A stretch of 64,000 nt of DNA, taken from Candidula unifasciata (Eukaryota > Mollusca > Gastropoda > Stylommatophora > Geomitridae). Both the position numbers and the translations under genes were made by a program. The number at the start of each line of letters is the position of its first letter. Within the stretch, counting starts at the first letter, position 1. This document shows positions 22,865-34,537 of this stretch, in pieces. The notes beneath the pieces are model-generated. The model worked only from the letters and a program-made list of their open reading frames with translations. It ran no database searches and had not been told where the DNA came from. Location: positions 556,001 through 620,000 of the forward strand of contig CAJHNH020000213.1 in the NCBI GenBank assembly GCA_905116865.2, written 5' to 3'.

Positions 22865-23235
22865 CATGGGGAGGCTTAACATGTAGTGATGCCGATTGTG
22901 ACCAGAAGAGATTAAATCAGGAATGAGGTCTAACGAGATAAAGTCGGCACAGAATCGATTCTAAATTACATAGAAAGACAGCAAATCAAATGGTCTGCCC
23001 ACCTGGAAAGAATGCCCTCTGATGCCATACCAAAAAAGGCACATACCAAAATAGGAGAGGGGCTTAGAGCAAGAGGTAGACCAAGAACATGATGAGAAGA
23101 TAACATCAGAGAAACTCTACAGCACCACGATGTGTCTATGGTCAAATCAGCCAGAAGAGCAAGAAGTAGGACCTTATATCTCACTCGACAACCGAAGCGG
23201 TAAAAGAGGACGTAAAGTAGAAAAAGATGTCGATT
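22865..23235 (+). mobile_element. LINE 3' tail
   Basis: Translation across shifts gives SNGLPTWKECPLMP, then ERGLEQEVDQEHDEK and a W-x-x-x-AR-end. This fits a reverse transcriptase terminus. Confidence 0.5.
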
Positions 23236-23278
23236 GTGATAATCTTATGCCTAAAAACAATTGACATTTAAACACACA

Positions 23279-23329
<51 letters not shown>

Positions 23330-23337
23330 ACAAACAC
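23279..23337. repeat. (CA)n microsatellite
   Basis: About 28 CA units with rare A interruptions. Confidence 0.95.
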
Positions 23338-24639
23338 ACCGAAAGTAGCTTAACTAAAATCTGTAACAACATCTAGAACCAATATTTAATTATAATTTCA
23401 GATCAGTACTGTTGTAACTGTCTGGATAAGAATCATGAGGAGAACAAACTGCAAACTGCAGTTCATGCAGAAAGCAAAATTGGGGATAGAAGCGAATCAA
23501 GTTTGAATGAAAAAAAAAAGCCAAGATGATGATGATGAAAAGGACGTTACGGAAGATGGGCGAGAATGCGAACAGACAGAAGGCAAAGAAAAGGAAAAAT
23601 TGAAAAAGGACAAAGAGGAGGAAGGAAAAAGGAAACAGAGGGACGACGAAACGTGGAAAACAGAAAAATGAAAAGAATGACGAGTAGGAAAAGTCTGAAA
23701 AGAAGGACAGAAAACAAAAACACTTGCAACTTACCAGAAATTATTAAATTCCAGACTTTCTTCTTCGCTAATGAATTTCTATATTTATGGAACGCTTAAA
23801 ACTAACAGCAGTCTAAAACCCGTCGTTAAAAACACACTAGAATATATACCCCGATCTCACACAACTACACACATGTGAAATTACCACATAATATACATAA
23901 ATAGAACGTTAGTATTCTGTCACAGTTTAAAGGACTTGACCCTACTTTATGCCGGTTCGAAGGATTGACAGCTACAAAACATTGTTCCTACAAACGGGCA
24001 TTTCATACAACCCGCGGTTGGATTAGTCAGCTGTTGGTTTCCTGAACTTGTGCAATCTTTGATAGCTACAATACGATAATAGCCTGTTAAAATCGTACAC
24101 ACGTTAGAGCGGTATATAGTTTCGTTTGCATGCACAACCTTCGACGTCTGATCCTTGATTGCACAACGTGTTGTAAATTTGAACCTCTCACCTCCCGAGG
24201 TTTTTCTTATTTTTTTTTTTTTTTTTTTGTTCCTCTTTCCTCTCCTTTCTCATCCCCCGCATCCGTTTTTAAAAAAATGCTTTCCCCTTCATGTGACAGT
24301 CTATTACAAACATAGAAGGCTATGTGAAAGTGTTCATCCACTATAAATATCTCTCCTTCCCTATATCACTGTCGTTTGATTGTGTATCCCAATTTCTCTC
24401 ACCGTTTCCTCTACTCTCCCTTGCTCTACCTGCCTCTCTTCAATTGTTTCTATCTTTCTCCTTCTAAATGACTATCAATTTTAATCGAAAGTTGATGGTA
24501 GAGTGTGTCCAGAAATGAAAAATTAGGCCAAAGAACGCCGTCTCCATTGACGAATTAACACATTCATATGTGAGTGAATGACGTTTCATCCACTAGTACC
24601 GCACAACCTGCGATTACCACCCGGCAGCACAACTACAAG
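23338..24639. other. No feature recognised
   Basis: Includes an A/G-rich tract (23560-23720) and a poly-T run (24213). No gene or repeat family identified. Confidence 0.35.
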
Positions 24640-25370
24640 AACATAACTGACTCCACTCAGAATGCGACAACTATGGCATGAAGATCAACCAAGACAAAAC
24701 AGAAGTGATGACTTTCCTCAGAAACGGAAGAACCAACAAAATCAAACTTATGAACAACAGTAAAAGCAAAAGAAGAATTTTACTTATCTGGGGACCATTT
24801 TTTTTTTCTTTTTTAGAAGACAGAGGAATGAATAAAGAAATCCAGCAAGATGCAACAAAGCTAATCAAGTTTCAGGCCAAACGGCAGACATTTTGAAATG
24901 CAAGACGTGAATATGACCAATAAGAGAACACTGTCCAACACAATACTTTTACCAATGCTTTGCTATCAATGTCAAACATGGACACTGTCTTCAAAAGACA
25001 GAAGGAAAATAGTCACGACAAAAAATAAATTTTTACGTGTAATGAGTACAGATCGATTTACCAACGATGATATAAGGAGGACAGTCGCCAAAGAACCAAT
25101 ACTGAACTTTATAGGTAGATAATAAATCCAATGGTTTGGCCATGTAACAAGATTGGTATCAGACAGGGCACCACAGAGAGCAATGTTATTCAGATATAAA
25201 CAACAGCAACAGGCCCAGGGGTCGACCATGCAGACGATGGAACGCAGAAATAGAGATTCCGAACAGTACTCTTTACGAAGCAAACAGACGCTCAACACTC
25301 AAGGGAAAGGAGAGACGGAAGTAGAATCAGGCAGTTACTGTACCATCGGAATTTGAAGTCTTCGCTTGCT
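24640..25370 (+). mobile_element. RTE-like LINE, last part of reverse transcriptase
   Basis: Encodes YGMKINQDKTEVMTF (the MKIN-x-x-KTE block of RT), then, after a shift, LSNTILLPMLCYQCQTWTLS and IIQWFGHVTRL. The tail (AGGGGTCGACCATGCAGACG) shares sequence with 14441. Stops and shifts show it is dead. Confidence 0.8.
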
Positions 25371-25684
25371 GCTGAAGATGGTGACGGGACGCTTATGTGT
25401 GTCCCGAGTGCTATGATGATTTTTAATTCAACACTGAACATTTGTTTATTCACATAACCGCTAGCAATTGCTGAGAGAGTCGAACAAAACGGGAATCTCC
25501 GTAAAAATCTAATGGCGAACTGAACGACATGTCTGTGATAAGATCCCACCACTTGCAGGGTCACAACAGTGTTTATGTTAACCGTGTGTTCGTCTTAAGC
25601 GATTTCGCATTAACCAGATTTTACTGTGCGTGCATATATATTTTAGTCGCCGGTTTACAAGCATTTTTTTTTAACACACGATGT

Positions 25685-25797
25685 CTTAGACAAAACAGGG
25701 ATCTTCTTAAAAATTCAATGACGAACTGAAAAAAAAAACCACGACCTTCACAGCGCAAGGCAAACGACTTTACCACTTCGCCACGGAGGCTCCCGAA
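25685..25797 (-). mobile_element. tRNA-derived SINE (family C) head
   Basis: The minus strand begins AGCCTCCGTGGCGAAGTGG (A-box region), followed by CTGTGAAGGTCGTGG. Same family as 35262 and 47905. Confidence 0.65.
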
Positions 25798-25799
25798 GA

Positions 25800-26374
25800 T
25801 TGCAAGTTTACTCACAAAGAGATGTGTCACCGATGTGAGAAGCAGGTATCACAATGGAAAATCCATATATAATAATTAAAAAGCTTGCGTACAACTACAA
25901 CGCTATTGTCAAATCTGAAAATCGCACGGAATTTCAGTGCAGATTCTTAACAGCCAGAAAATTTACAACCGTTAAAAATGGAAATACGAACAGATTGTAC
26001 GTCCGCCGACTTGTGCGTGACAACCACAAATAAAATGATCCCAAGTAGAAGTTCGACGTGAAACACTCAGACCTAGGCTGCTTTTCACGGGACAGTTAGC
26101 ATTTGACCAAACTCCACACCCGATGATCACATTCCACAGGGGACACGTTTTTTGAGCTAAACCGCCCATACAAATAGCTACAACTGGCTAAAGTCGTTTT
26201 ACACTCAGGATCAAACGATTTATAACTGGGAATGACACTAAAATATGAGATGTAATGAAATGCCCATGTAATCTTTAAATTTGTTGATTTCAAAACTAAC
26301 ATTATTAGGATTATCAATACATTCATCACCATCATTTCCATTCTATGACCGTATACGTCACAGAGAGCTAGTAA
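25800..26374. other. No feature recognised
   Basis: No coding or repeat signal seen. Confidence 0.35.
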
Positions 26375-26580
26375 AGTAAAGGACCCTTTCTCACGCCTTT
26401 AGGCACATAGGGCACATAGGGCTAGTCCTAAATTTTATTGACCAATCGGCACAAAGTGGGTGATGTGGTCAGCTTCACGCCGGACGCCATTATACTTCCC
26501 GGAACTGCACCCAGTACCCACTTAATGCTGGGTCAACCTGGGAGCCAAGGTTATTTTTGAAAAAAAAAGTCCGACTCGTC
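26375..26580 (+). mobile_element. SINE-like repeat (family F)
   Basis: Shares AGTAAAGGACCC, CACATAGGGCTAG, GTGATGTGGTCAGC, GTACCCA..GCTGGG..CAACCT..GCCAAGG with 51905-52155. A piece also occurs near 39660. Confidence 0.6.
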
Positions 26581-27378
26581 ACAGAGAGCTGACAATTTAT
26601 TCTTCTCTTCCGTTCTATCCTGTGTATTTGTGAGCCGAGGAGTGTTTTTGTCCGGCGGATTGTGCGGATGAAACCTCTTATTGGTTGAACGGACAAGAAG
26701 GCGACTACCAGCAGGCTCTGTGGAGAGCTTCGAACAAGGCAGGGCACTTAAGACGCCTTGGTCATCCACTGCACCTAGGCCCTTTTCCCAATCGTCTTGA
26801 CATTGTCCTGCCATTGGATCAAGATGGACACAGGCGAGAGAGTTGGGTCGACGAATTGCGCAACTCTTTCTCACTTAAAGCCAAGTCCTTACGCAAGTCA
26901 CTTTCATCCACCTATCATCATCATCATCAATCGTTTTCAAGTCCTGTGGCGATGGGCGAGTAATGAAATCCCACACCTACTGCGGCTTCCATCTGTTGTC
27001 ATCAAGAACCTCCCAGGCTCATATTAGACTAATCAGCCACCTTCCTACTCATAATCATTGATCACTACTACTTTGAATAAAAGTGGTCTTCATCACTCGT
27101 GATGGACGTACAATATGTATGACCGCTGACTTCTGTGCTATCGATCGATCATTTTGCCCTCTCCGGGTTTGTACCTAAAAGTCCTGAGCTTTAAAAAATC
27201 GGTCTGGTCAGAAGACCCACACAGAAGATCCTAGATACACCGTTAAACTCCCAAAGATGCTACCATGAGGGCACCCGAGCCGCTTGTGTAGCCTGCCGTC
27301 CTATTGGGGTAAGGACCTTCTGCAATATGAATACATCAACCTTTATTTGTTCTTCATTATCATAATTTAGTGCTATCC
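26581..27378. other. No gene; possible repeat 3' end with ATC run
   Basis: A TCATCATCATCAATC run near 26920 resembles a retroposon tail. Otherwise nothing. Confidence 0.3.
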
Positions 27379-27567
27379 CAGCGGTTCTCAACCTGTGGGT
27401 CACGACGCCCAGGTCGAATGATCGTTTCACAGGGGTCGACTCAGACTATGGGAAAACATATATTTATTGAAGTTATGGAGAAGCAACGAAAACATTTTTT
27501 TTTTAATGTTTGGGGGTCACCACAACCTGAGGAGAGGTCGCGGCATTAGGAAAGTTGAAAACTACTG
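27379..27567. mobile_element. hAT-type MITE
   Basis: Left end CAGCGGTTCTCAACCTGTGG and right end TTGAAAACTACTG (imperfect complement). Inside, GGGTCACGACG and CACAGGGGTCGACTC resemble the widespread hAT MITEs that begin CAGNGGTTCTCAACC. Confidence 0.75.
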
Positions 27568-27999
27568 ATGCAGCAGATCCTTGGAAAAAAGATGCTCAAA
27601 GTGTGTAGACAGGTAGGTAGATAGGTTGGTAAGTAGGTAGGTAGGTGTGTGGGCGGTCAGGTGCTTTGCTGGAAAATAAAATCGTCACGTGCATCCAGCA
27701 TCCCTGAAAGGGGAGCTTTAGGTTATAATTGTGACTAGGTTATTGCGCCACATAGAATTGCTTAGCATTGCACGCCACCAAGAGCCCTTAAAAGGACTCC
27801 CACAGTGTCATTGCGAACAAATGAGACAGGGCCAAATACTGTCCCTATTGTCGACGAAGTCGTCTACCGACTAGCCGACGCTCTTATCGTAGAACGCGGT
27901 TCCCTGCCAAACTTTCCCGCCTCGCCCAGGGTGTTTCTAATAATTTATTTTTGCTATCCTTTTGGTCGTCCCCTGCCTCTGCTTCCATGTGTATGTGGA

Positions 28000-28560
28000 G
28001 TGTGTGAAAGTTTGCGTCTGTAGGTGCGTGTATGTCTCTTTATGTTGTGTCTGTGAGTGTTGTGTGTGTGTGTGTGTTGTGTCAATAAGTGTTGTGTCTG
28101 TGTCAGTGATCCCTCCCTCAGCATACCTTGTTTATTCCAAAGGAAAGGTAACGCCAGTACCTTTGGAACAAAGCATGACGCAGAAGCTGCCAGATGAGAA
28201 GAGTGGTACTCCATCTATCCTAATGTCGGATCTTTCCTCCTAGACCAGCTGCCAGCCGAGGTTATGAGCCTGGTCTGTACTACCATAACGTTTTCAGTTT
28301 GTATTGTCTCTTCCTAGGGCAAGGCTAGTGTTGTGTCTGTGTGTATTTGTTGTGTCTGTCGTGTCTTTATTGTGTATGTATGGGTGCGTTGGTTCTATGC
28401 GTGTTTGGTCTGTCTGTATTGTGTCCATGAGTTTTGTATCTGTGTGTATGTGTTTATCTCTGTGTGTATGTGTTGTGCGAGAGTGAGAGGCAGTGTGTGT
28501 GAGTGTGTGTGCGTGTGTGTCTGTGTGTGTGGCATTATTCCTATAAGTGTTATTTTTATC
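28000..28560. repeat. GT-rich low-complexity DNA
   Basis: TGTGTG-biased sequence with drifting phase. Cys/Val-rich ORFs are artefacts. 27570-28000 shows no feature. Confidence 0.8.
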
Positions 28561-28639
28561 TGTGCTGTATCCGTGTTATTTTTATGTGTGTTCTTCCGTA
28601 AGTGTTATTTTTATGAGTGCTGTGTCTGTGTTAATAAAG

Positions 28640-28784
28640 TTCCCTCATGTTGTGGCGAACCCGAAACAATTATTTTTCTTCATAACTTTAATGAATACGT
28701 GTTTTCCTATGGTCTTAGGCGACCCCTGTGAAATGATCTTTCGACCCCCAAAAAAGAACATCGAAAATCCAAAGAGAACCGCTG
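28640..28784. mobile_element. hAT-type MITE, right part
   Basis: TATGGTCTTAGGCGACCCCT and AGAGAACCGCTG match the right half of 36957-37153. The left end is not present. The flank GTCTATAG fits a hAT NTCTANAN target. Confidence 0.7.
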
Positions 28785-28795
28785 GTCTATAGATT

Positions 28796-29335
28796 GTGTC
28801 TGTGTGTATGTAGTGTCTATGTGTACGTGTTTTGTCTGTGTGTACATATTGTGTCTGTAATTATGTGTTGTTCCTGTGTGTATGTTGTGTCTATGTGTAC
28901 GTGTTTTGCCTGTGTGTACATATTGTGTCTGTAATTATGTGTTGTTCCTGTGTGTACGTTGTGTCTATGTGTACGTGTTTTGTCTGTGTGTACATATTGT
29001 GTCAGTAATTATGTGTTGTTCCTGTGTGTGTGTTGTGTCTATGTGTACGTATTTTGTCTGTGTGTACATATTGTGTCTGTAATTATGTGTTGTTTCTGTG
29101 TGTATGTTGTGTCTATGTGTACGTGTTTTGTCTGTGTGTACATATTGTGTCAGTAATTATGTGTTGTTCCTGTGTGTGTGTTGTGTCTATGTGTACGTAT
29201 TTTGTCTGTGTGTACATATTGTGTCTGTAATTATGTGTTGTTCCTGTGTGTACGTTGTGTCTATGTGTACGTGTTTTGTCTGTGTGTACATACCGTGTCT
29301 GTAATTATGTGTTGTGCCCGTGTGTGTGTTGTCTC
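28796..29335. repeat. 74-bp minisatellite, about seven copies
   Basis: Unit holds TGTACATATTGTGTCTGTAA and TTATGTGTTGTTCCTGTGTG. Period 74 from repeated start points (28876, 28950, 29024, 29098, 29172, 29246). Adjacent units alternate between two variants. Confidence 0.95.
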
Positions 29336-29780
29336 TGGATTGTGTGCGTCATCAATGCTTTCGCCTCTGAGTGTGTAAGTGTATTTGTATATGTGTGCTG
29401 GTGTCCGTATGTCTGTGTTGTGTATTTTTGCATGCATATTTGAAGATATGCATTTGCCGTCCATGCTTTTGTATTCTGACAAAATTGTTCGCCATCTGTA
29501 AATTTTAACTTTATATGAACGTAATTTGCTTGATATATAAAATACAGTTGCTGTATGAAAGTGAGTGCAAGAAATGTCCGAATGTAAGACGGGCATGCGT
29601 GCCCAACTTGTGACCCTTTAGGAGAAACACAACACTTCGTTTGTTCGTTCCCGCAACCAGTTGGGTAGAAAGGGGGTTCCAGGCCACCCCGAGTGTCGCC
29701 ACAGACTGGGTGATGAAATGGCACAAATGTGTTTATAAAATAAAAATCTGCCGGAGTTGGGAAGGGAGGTAGTGTGACAG
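29336..29780. other. No feature recognised
   Basis: Between two satellite arrays; no coding evidence. Confidence 0.35.
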
Positions 29781-30525
29781 GAAATTTCTGCACTGGGCAT
29801 TGTCTGACCTTGTTAGGCTTTTGTCTGCACCGGGTACCATCTGACCTTGCAAGGCTACTGTCCGCTACGGGTCCCATCTCACCATGCTAGGCTACTGTCC
29901 GCACCGGGTGCAATCTGATCTTGCTAGGCTGTTGTCCGCTACGGATCCCATCTCACATGCTAGGCTACTGTCCGCACCGGGTGCAATCTGATCTTGCTAG
30001 GCTGTTGTCCGGTACGGATCCCATCTCACATGCTAGGCTACTGTCCGCACCGGGTGCAATCTGATCTTGCTAGGCTGTTGTCCGCTACGGATCCCATCTC
30101 ACATGCTAGGCTACTGTCCGCACCGGGTGCAATCTGATCTTGCTAGGCTGTTGTCCGCTACGGATCCCATCTCACATGCTAGGCTACTGTCCGCACCCGG
30201 TGCAATCTGATCTTGCTAGGCTGTTGTCCGCTACGGATCCCATCTCACATGCTAGGCTACTGTCCGCACCGGGTGCAATCTGATCTTGCTAGGCTGTTGT
30301 CCGCTACGGATCCCATCTCACATGCTAGGCTACTGTCCGCACCCGGTGCAATCTGATCTTGCTAGGCTGTTGTCCGCTACGGATCCCATCTCACATGCTA
30401 GGCTACTGTCCGCACCGGGTGCAATCTGATCTTGCTAGGCTGTTGTCCGCTACGGATCCCATCTCACATGCTAGGCTACTGTCCGCACCGGGTGCAATCT
30501 GATCTTGCTAGGCTACAGCTAGCAA
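29781..30525. repeat. 73-bp dimeric minisatellite, about ten copies
   Basis: Each unit is two related halves of 36-37 bp: TGCTAGGCTACTGTCCGCAC..GGGTGCAATCTGATCT, then TGCTAGGCTGTTGTCCGCTA..CGGATCCCATCTCACA. Period checked at 29958 and 30031. Confidence 0.96.
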
Positions 30526-30589
30526 TCATTATTTTCTTAAAACTGTTTCGGCATTTTCTTTGCCTGCTTTCACGCCTAGAATTGCGGTT

Positions 30590-31010
30590 GTTATGTGTGG
30601 TGGACTCCAGAAAGAGAGTGCTAAAATGTTATATAAAACCTGTTTTGCTGTATGGCAGCAAATCTTGGAATGTCCGTGAACACATTAGGAAGATTTGGAA
30701 GCAACAGAGATGTGGTTTCTGAGACGATTGAAGAAGCTAATGAAAGTAGATCTCTATATACAACAATAAGAAAGAGACAATCACTGTTCTTTGGCCAAGT
30801 AATAAGAAGGGAGGCATTGGAAAACATCATGACAACTGGAAAGATCAGTGGAAAGAGGGGGTAGAGGCAGACCAAGAGAGATGATGCTGGATGGGCTGAA
30901 ACGAAGGCATGGAGGGATATCATCAAGAGAGCTGTTCCAGGCAACCAGGGATCGTGATCTGCGGAGACGCATGAGCGCCGAAGGAATCTTGGCTGCATGT
31001 CTAGTGCCGT
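30590..31010 (+). mobile_element. LINE reverse transcriptase C-terminus
   Basis: Encodes KPVLLYGSKSWNV, then LYTTIRKRQSLFFGQVIRRE and, after a shift, GRGRPREMMLDGLKRRHGGI. These are the LLYGSE-x-W, FxGHxxRR and GRGRPR-x-x-x-DGL marks of RTE-like LINEs. Confidence 0.88.
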
Positions 31011-31049
31011 CACTAATAGAAAAGAGAAAAAACATGTTTTCTTTTACCG

Positions 31050-31130
31050 TGGATTCTAACCCAGGTCTCCCACAGAGTTGTTACCGTTCGGCCTTGCTAC
31101 CACTGATAATTGTCTCTCACTTCCTCGTGT
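31050..31130 (-). mobile_element. tRNA-like SINE head
   Basis: The minus strand reads GTGGTAGCAAGGCCGAACGG (A-box region), then GACCTGGGTTAGAATCCACG (B-box-like). Imperfect, so not a tRNA gene. Confidence 0.5.
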
Positions 31131-31219
31131 CATGGGTCACTTATTTTACCGACTTCTTCCTTTATCTAAACCCAATTTTGCCTTTAAGCGCCAGGTTGTG
31201 AGGGGGATCGCGGTGTATG

Positions 31220-31950
31220 CTTTGGTGCGTGCTCGTAGCTGCTGATATTCATGGCCAGTGGTGCCTTCTGTATGACTACTTGCAGCATGACAATGTAGGT
31301 AATGGCGGTAACATCAGCTTTCCTGCAGGGCTATTCTCACGTATACGTGCTGAGTGATTCCATGAGCATGATCCGTCGGGTCGAGGCGGGCTCTGTACGC
31401 AGACAGTGTATCTAGTCATTGCAAAACTCCACTGTGCTTGGGGTTACCTTCATCTTTGTACCGGGGCATACGGGTGTTGCTGGCAATAAAAAAAAACAAC
31501 CGAAAGATTAGCCGGCTCTGCCTTAGATACAGCGGGCAGGCTCATGGATCAAGCAGACATTGTTACTGCCATTAGAGAGGTAGGACGATCGGTGGATTTT
31601 ATGAGCAACACATCCACATCTTTGCTAAGAGTGCAAGAATTGAGAGTAAAAGACCGGCACAGCCAGGCAAGAGAAACACACCGCACGCACGAGAAGTCTT
31701 GTCAACAAACATAAGACTGGGAATATCAAGCGCGGGACGACGATGAATACGTTGAAGAGGGAATCTGAGCACACGCGGACATGTCCGGAGTGCCGTGAAA
31801 ATAACCCAAATCATAACTCCTGCATGGCCTCAGACATTCCTTGTATCCTTCTCTTGCCTGGGCGATCTCGAGCTCTGCTTCCGTTATGTCAAACTGACAG
31901 GGGTCTCTGTGACACGCCATCTTGGGATAGATTGGATTAGGAACTGTCAA
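31220..31950 (+). mobile_element. RNase H-type LINE: RNase H and zinc knuckle
   Basis: Plus-strand frames give VLSDSMSMIRRVEAGS, then FVPGHTGVAGN, RLAGSAL..GRLMDQADIV and TCPECREN. The order is RNase H core, C-terminal block, knuckle. An A-run near 31492 breaks the frame. Confidence 0.75.
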
Positions 31951-32097
31951 CTACAAGTATAACAGATCAAGTATTCCTATTCTTTACTATCCCTTGTGGT
32001 TCCAAAATGCTGTCGTAGACTGGGTGGGGGGGGGGGCGTGGGGGAGAGGATAAGCCCTCAGCAAGTATTCATAAGGCGTGTGCATTCATCACCGCGG

Positions 32098-32335
32098 ACA
32101 GCACAAGTCCAAATCCTGACCTTCTCGTCATGGAAATGTTTAAAGTCCAAATCCTGACCTTCTCGTCATGGAAATGTTTAAAGTCCAAATCCTGACCTTC
32201 TCGTCATGGAAATGTTTAAAGTCCAAATCCTGGCTTTCTCGTCATGGAACTGTTTAAAGTCCAAATCCTGGCTTTCTTGTTATGGAACTGTTTAAAGTCC
32301 AAATCCTGGCTTTCTCGTCGTGGAACAGTTTAAAC
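32098..32335. repeat. 38-bp tandem repeat, six copies
   Basis: Unit GTCCAAATCCTGACCTTCTC plus GTCATGGAAATGTTTAAA. Copies 4-6 share the variant CTGGCTTTCTC. Confidence 0.95.
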
Positions 32336-32584
32336 CAACAGGAGAAACGTGGACGACGAGTATCTAGCTCCGTAAAATCAGACTGCTCCGCAAGTATGAC
32401 CACAGTGTGCCACTCGAATGCAACATGCTAAGGTCGAAGGCGGCAAACCAGCGGGCGTGCACCACAGCAATCAGTATGTCACGCACACAAGAAGAAGAAG
32501 CTAAAGGCTATTGTTAGTCGATGTATCCACACCCTGTCCTCCTAAATGTTTGCGCAGGCGCAAAAACAGCCAGTAGCATTAACT

Positions 32585-32815
32585 ATGCATCTTGTACAAC
32601 AAATTACTATATATAGTTGCGTATCCTTTACAGGACGTTGCAGAACCAACCCCAGCATTTATTTACTGTTGTGGGTTTTCCAGGCAGATTTTACACTCAG
32701 TGGTTTGCCACTGCTTCTGGACGGTCAGCACCCGGCACCAGTGTCGAAACCAGTGCAAGACATGTCGTCCACAGCAGCGATCGAACCCACTATATATAGA
32801 CGGGTCGGAAAAGTA
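32585..32815 (-). mobile_element. tRNA-derived SINE (family D)
   Basis: Reverse copy related to 33175-33415: ATCCTTTACAGGACGTTGCA, CAGAACCAACCCCAGCATTT; B-box remnant GGGTTCGATCGCTG on the minus strand. Confidence 0.7.
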
Positions 32816-32879
32816 ATATTAATAGGGGGGGGGGGGGGGGTGTACCCAACGGAAATTGTCAGTATTTTTTAACTTCTCA

Positions 32880-33155
32880 GAAATGTTGACATGAACAGTC
32901 CACTACTAGAATTGCAGTCAATATTAATGGAAGCAGTAGTTGCAGTAAATCAGCATTGCACAAACAATTTTTCTTAAGGCACCACCTGTGTTGCCAGGAA
33001 ATGTTCTGGCCCTCACACAAATCTTTCCAGCCATTCCATCTTTTGTCAATCATGGAGCTTCTTTCATGTCTATCCCATGTGTTGTTGGGTCTCCCTCTTT
33101 TGTTCTGTGTGTTGGACTGAATGAACATTCTATGAGGGGGCTTCAAATGAAACAA
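32880..33155 (-). mobile_element. LINE 3' tail
   Basis: The minus strand encodes NKRGRPNNTWDRHERSSM, then WKDLCEGQNISWQHRW, which fits the RGRP-x-x-TW terminus of RTE-like LINEs. Confidence 0.65.
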
Positions 33156-33174
33156 ACCTTATAAGTGTGGTTAG

Positions 33175-33415
33175 TTAGTTGGGTATTCTTTACAGGATGT
33201 TGCAGAACCAATTCCAGCATTTTTTTTTTGGCTGTTGTGGTTTTTCTAGACAAATTTACTACATACAGCTGTGTGCCAATTCTTTCTGGATGGTTGGGTT
33301 CTCGATACCACTATCAAAACCAACGCAAGGCAAAAGGCCCACAGCTGGGATCGAACCCAGCAACTCGGCATTACAAAGCTTGTTTGCAACATCTAAGCCA
33401 CAGACGCCGATGAGT
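33175..33415 (-). mobile_element. tRNA-derived SINE (family D), with intact B box
   Basis: The minus strand carries CTGTGGCTTAGATGTTGCAA, then GCTGGGTTCGATCCCAGCTG, a perfect B box in a T-arm-like hairpin. The body is shared with 32585. Confidence 0.8.
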
Positions 33416-33819
33416 GTGGTAGAAATTCTAATAACCATGCCACTGTCTTGTACCCTGCCAAATTGTTGTGAAGGATGTCAAGAGTGTTAAGCATGTGACA
33501 TCACAATGAAGACTAATACAGAGATGCTCAGCTGCTACAAGTTTTACCCCTTCAGTGAAAAAATAAAAATAGATAACAAAATGCTGCTCCTCTTCGGTGC
33601 ATGAAAAAAAGTGGGGTGACACAGTATTCATACTGTCGTTATGATATAGCCCTTAACAATATTGACAGGTTACGAGACACTGCCATGGTTATTCTAATGT
33701 CTATTACAATTTTAAAGTTTAAATTTAAAGCTCCCTCACAGTTAACTATTTCTGGGACTTACAACAACGATATGATCTCTGTCCACATTGCCAGATTTGA
33801 GAATGGATGGATGTGTCAC

Positions 33820-33919
33820 CTGCAGGAGCCTCAAATCTCTAGGAACTCTTGACATAATATCTGCAAGAGCTGATTCACACAACTGTATGACCAAACATAT
33901 GTCTACAACCACCAAACAA
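33820..33919 (-). CDS. Exon 3 of an unrecognised helical protein (candidate)
   Basis: 100 nt between acceptor TATATTGTTACAG and donor CTGCAG/GTGACA. After one base it encodes LVVVDICLVIQLCESALADI, then MSRVPRDLRLLQ, and leaves in phase 0. The first base completes a Ser codon with the exon at 34538-34704. Moderately hydrophobic helices; a TMD0 helix of the ABCC gene is an alternative reading. Confidence 0.4.
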
Positions 33920-34107
33920 CTGTAACAATATACATATTTTACTGATTTAAGAATTAACATCAAAGCACATGGGGCATACCCAGGAGTGTTCCATCTCCCG
34001 CAGCACATGTTTGAGGTGTAGATGTTAACAGTTCCTGCAGCACACTGATTACAAGCTCATTGTTCTCCTCCTCTCATATGTCCCTCCTCCTTGCCCCATC
34101 CTTTTTC

Positions 34108-34298
34108 TTCTTCTTCTTCTTAGCATTCACCAGCTGTAAACTCTGGTTCTGGTTGTTCATCCACTTCTGGACTGCAGTTCAGTTCCAGAACCTGAGTGTT
34201 GCGTATGCATTCGTCTTACAGATCTGACTCATTTGTTTGCAGACTGTTGGTTCCTTGCCTCTCAGGCAGATACACCCCCACTTCGAAGAAATCTCCCA
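34108..34298 (-). mobile_element. GAAGAAG-tailed SINE, tail and middle (interrupted copy)
   Basis: CACCAGCTGTAAACTCTGG, GACTGTTGGTTCCTTGCC, CTCAGGCAGATACACC, TCCCAATT. The head continues at about 34409-34465 after the LINE insert. Confidence 0.88.
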
Positions 34299-34405
34299 AT
34301 TGCGGAGATGCGGTTTTTTTTTTTTAGACAATTGATGAGAATACCCTGGACAAAAAAAGAGTAATGAAGATGTCTTGAAAGAAACTGACTCACGAGGAAC
34401 CTGAA
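34299..34405 (+). mobile_element. LINE 3' tail fragment inside the SINE
   Basis: GAGAATACCCTGGACAAAAA and GAAAGAAACTGACTCACGAG match 7490 and 20895. Confidence 0.75.
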
Positions 34406-34408
34406 GTT

Positions 34409-34465
34409 CTACATGCTTTCTGGTAGGCAGTGGGCCTATTCCTATTTTTCTGTAACAGGCCCCAG
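34409..34465 (-). mobile_element. GAAGAAG-tailed SINE, head (continuation)
   Basis: CATGCTTTCTGGTAGGCAGTG, CCTATTCC, CAGGCCCCAGAACCCG complete the element begun at 34108. Confidence 0.85.
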
Positions 34466-34537
34466 AACCCGCAAAGGGACTTGCCTGATCCACACCTAAT
34501 TCCTCGTTCACACACTCTTACGCCTATTTCATCTAAC

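Noticed and set aside
29781..30525. CRISPR-like regular array
   Set aside because: Repeats are directly adjacent with no unique spacers; this is a eukaryotic satellite. The same holds for the 24, 29, 35 and 74-bp arrays.
33340..33415. tRNA gene (perfect B box, minus strand)
   Set aside because: The acceptor and D arms do not pair and the same body recurs at 32585, so it is a SINE head. Likewise for 15141, 40793, 54100 and 62144.
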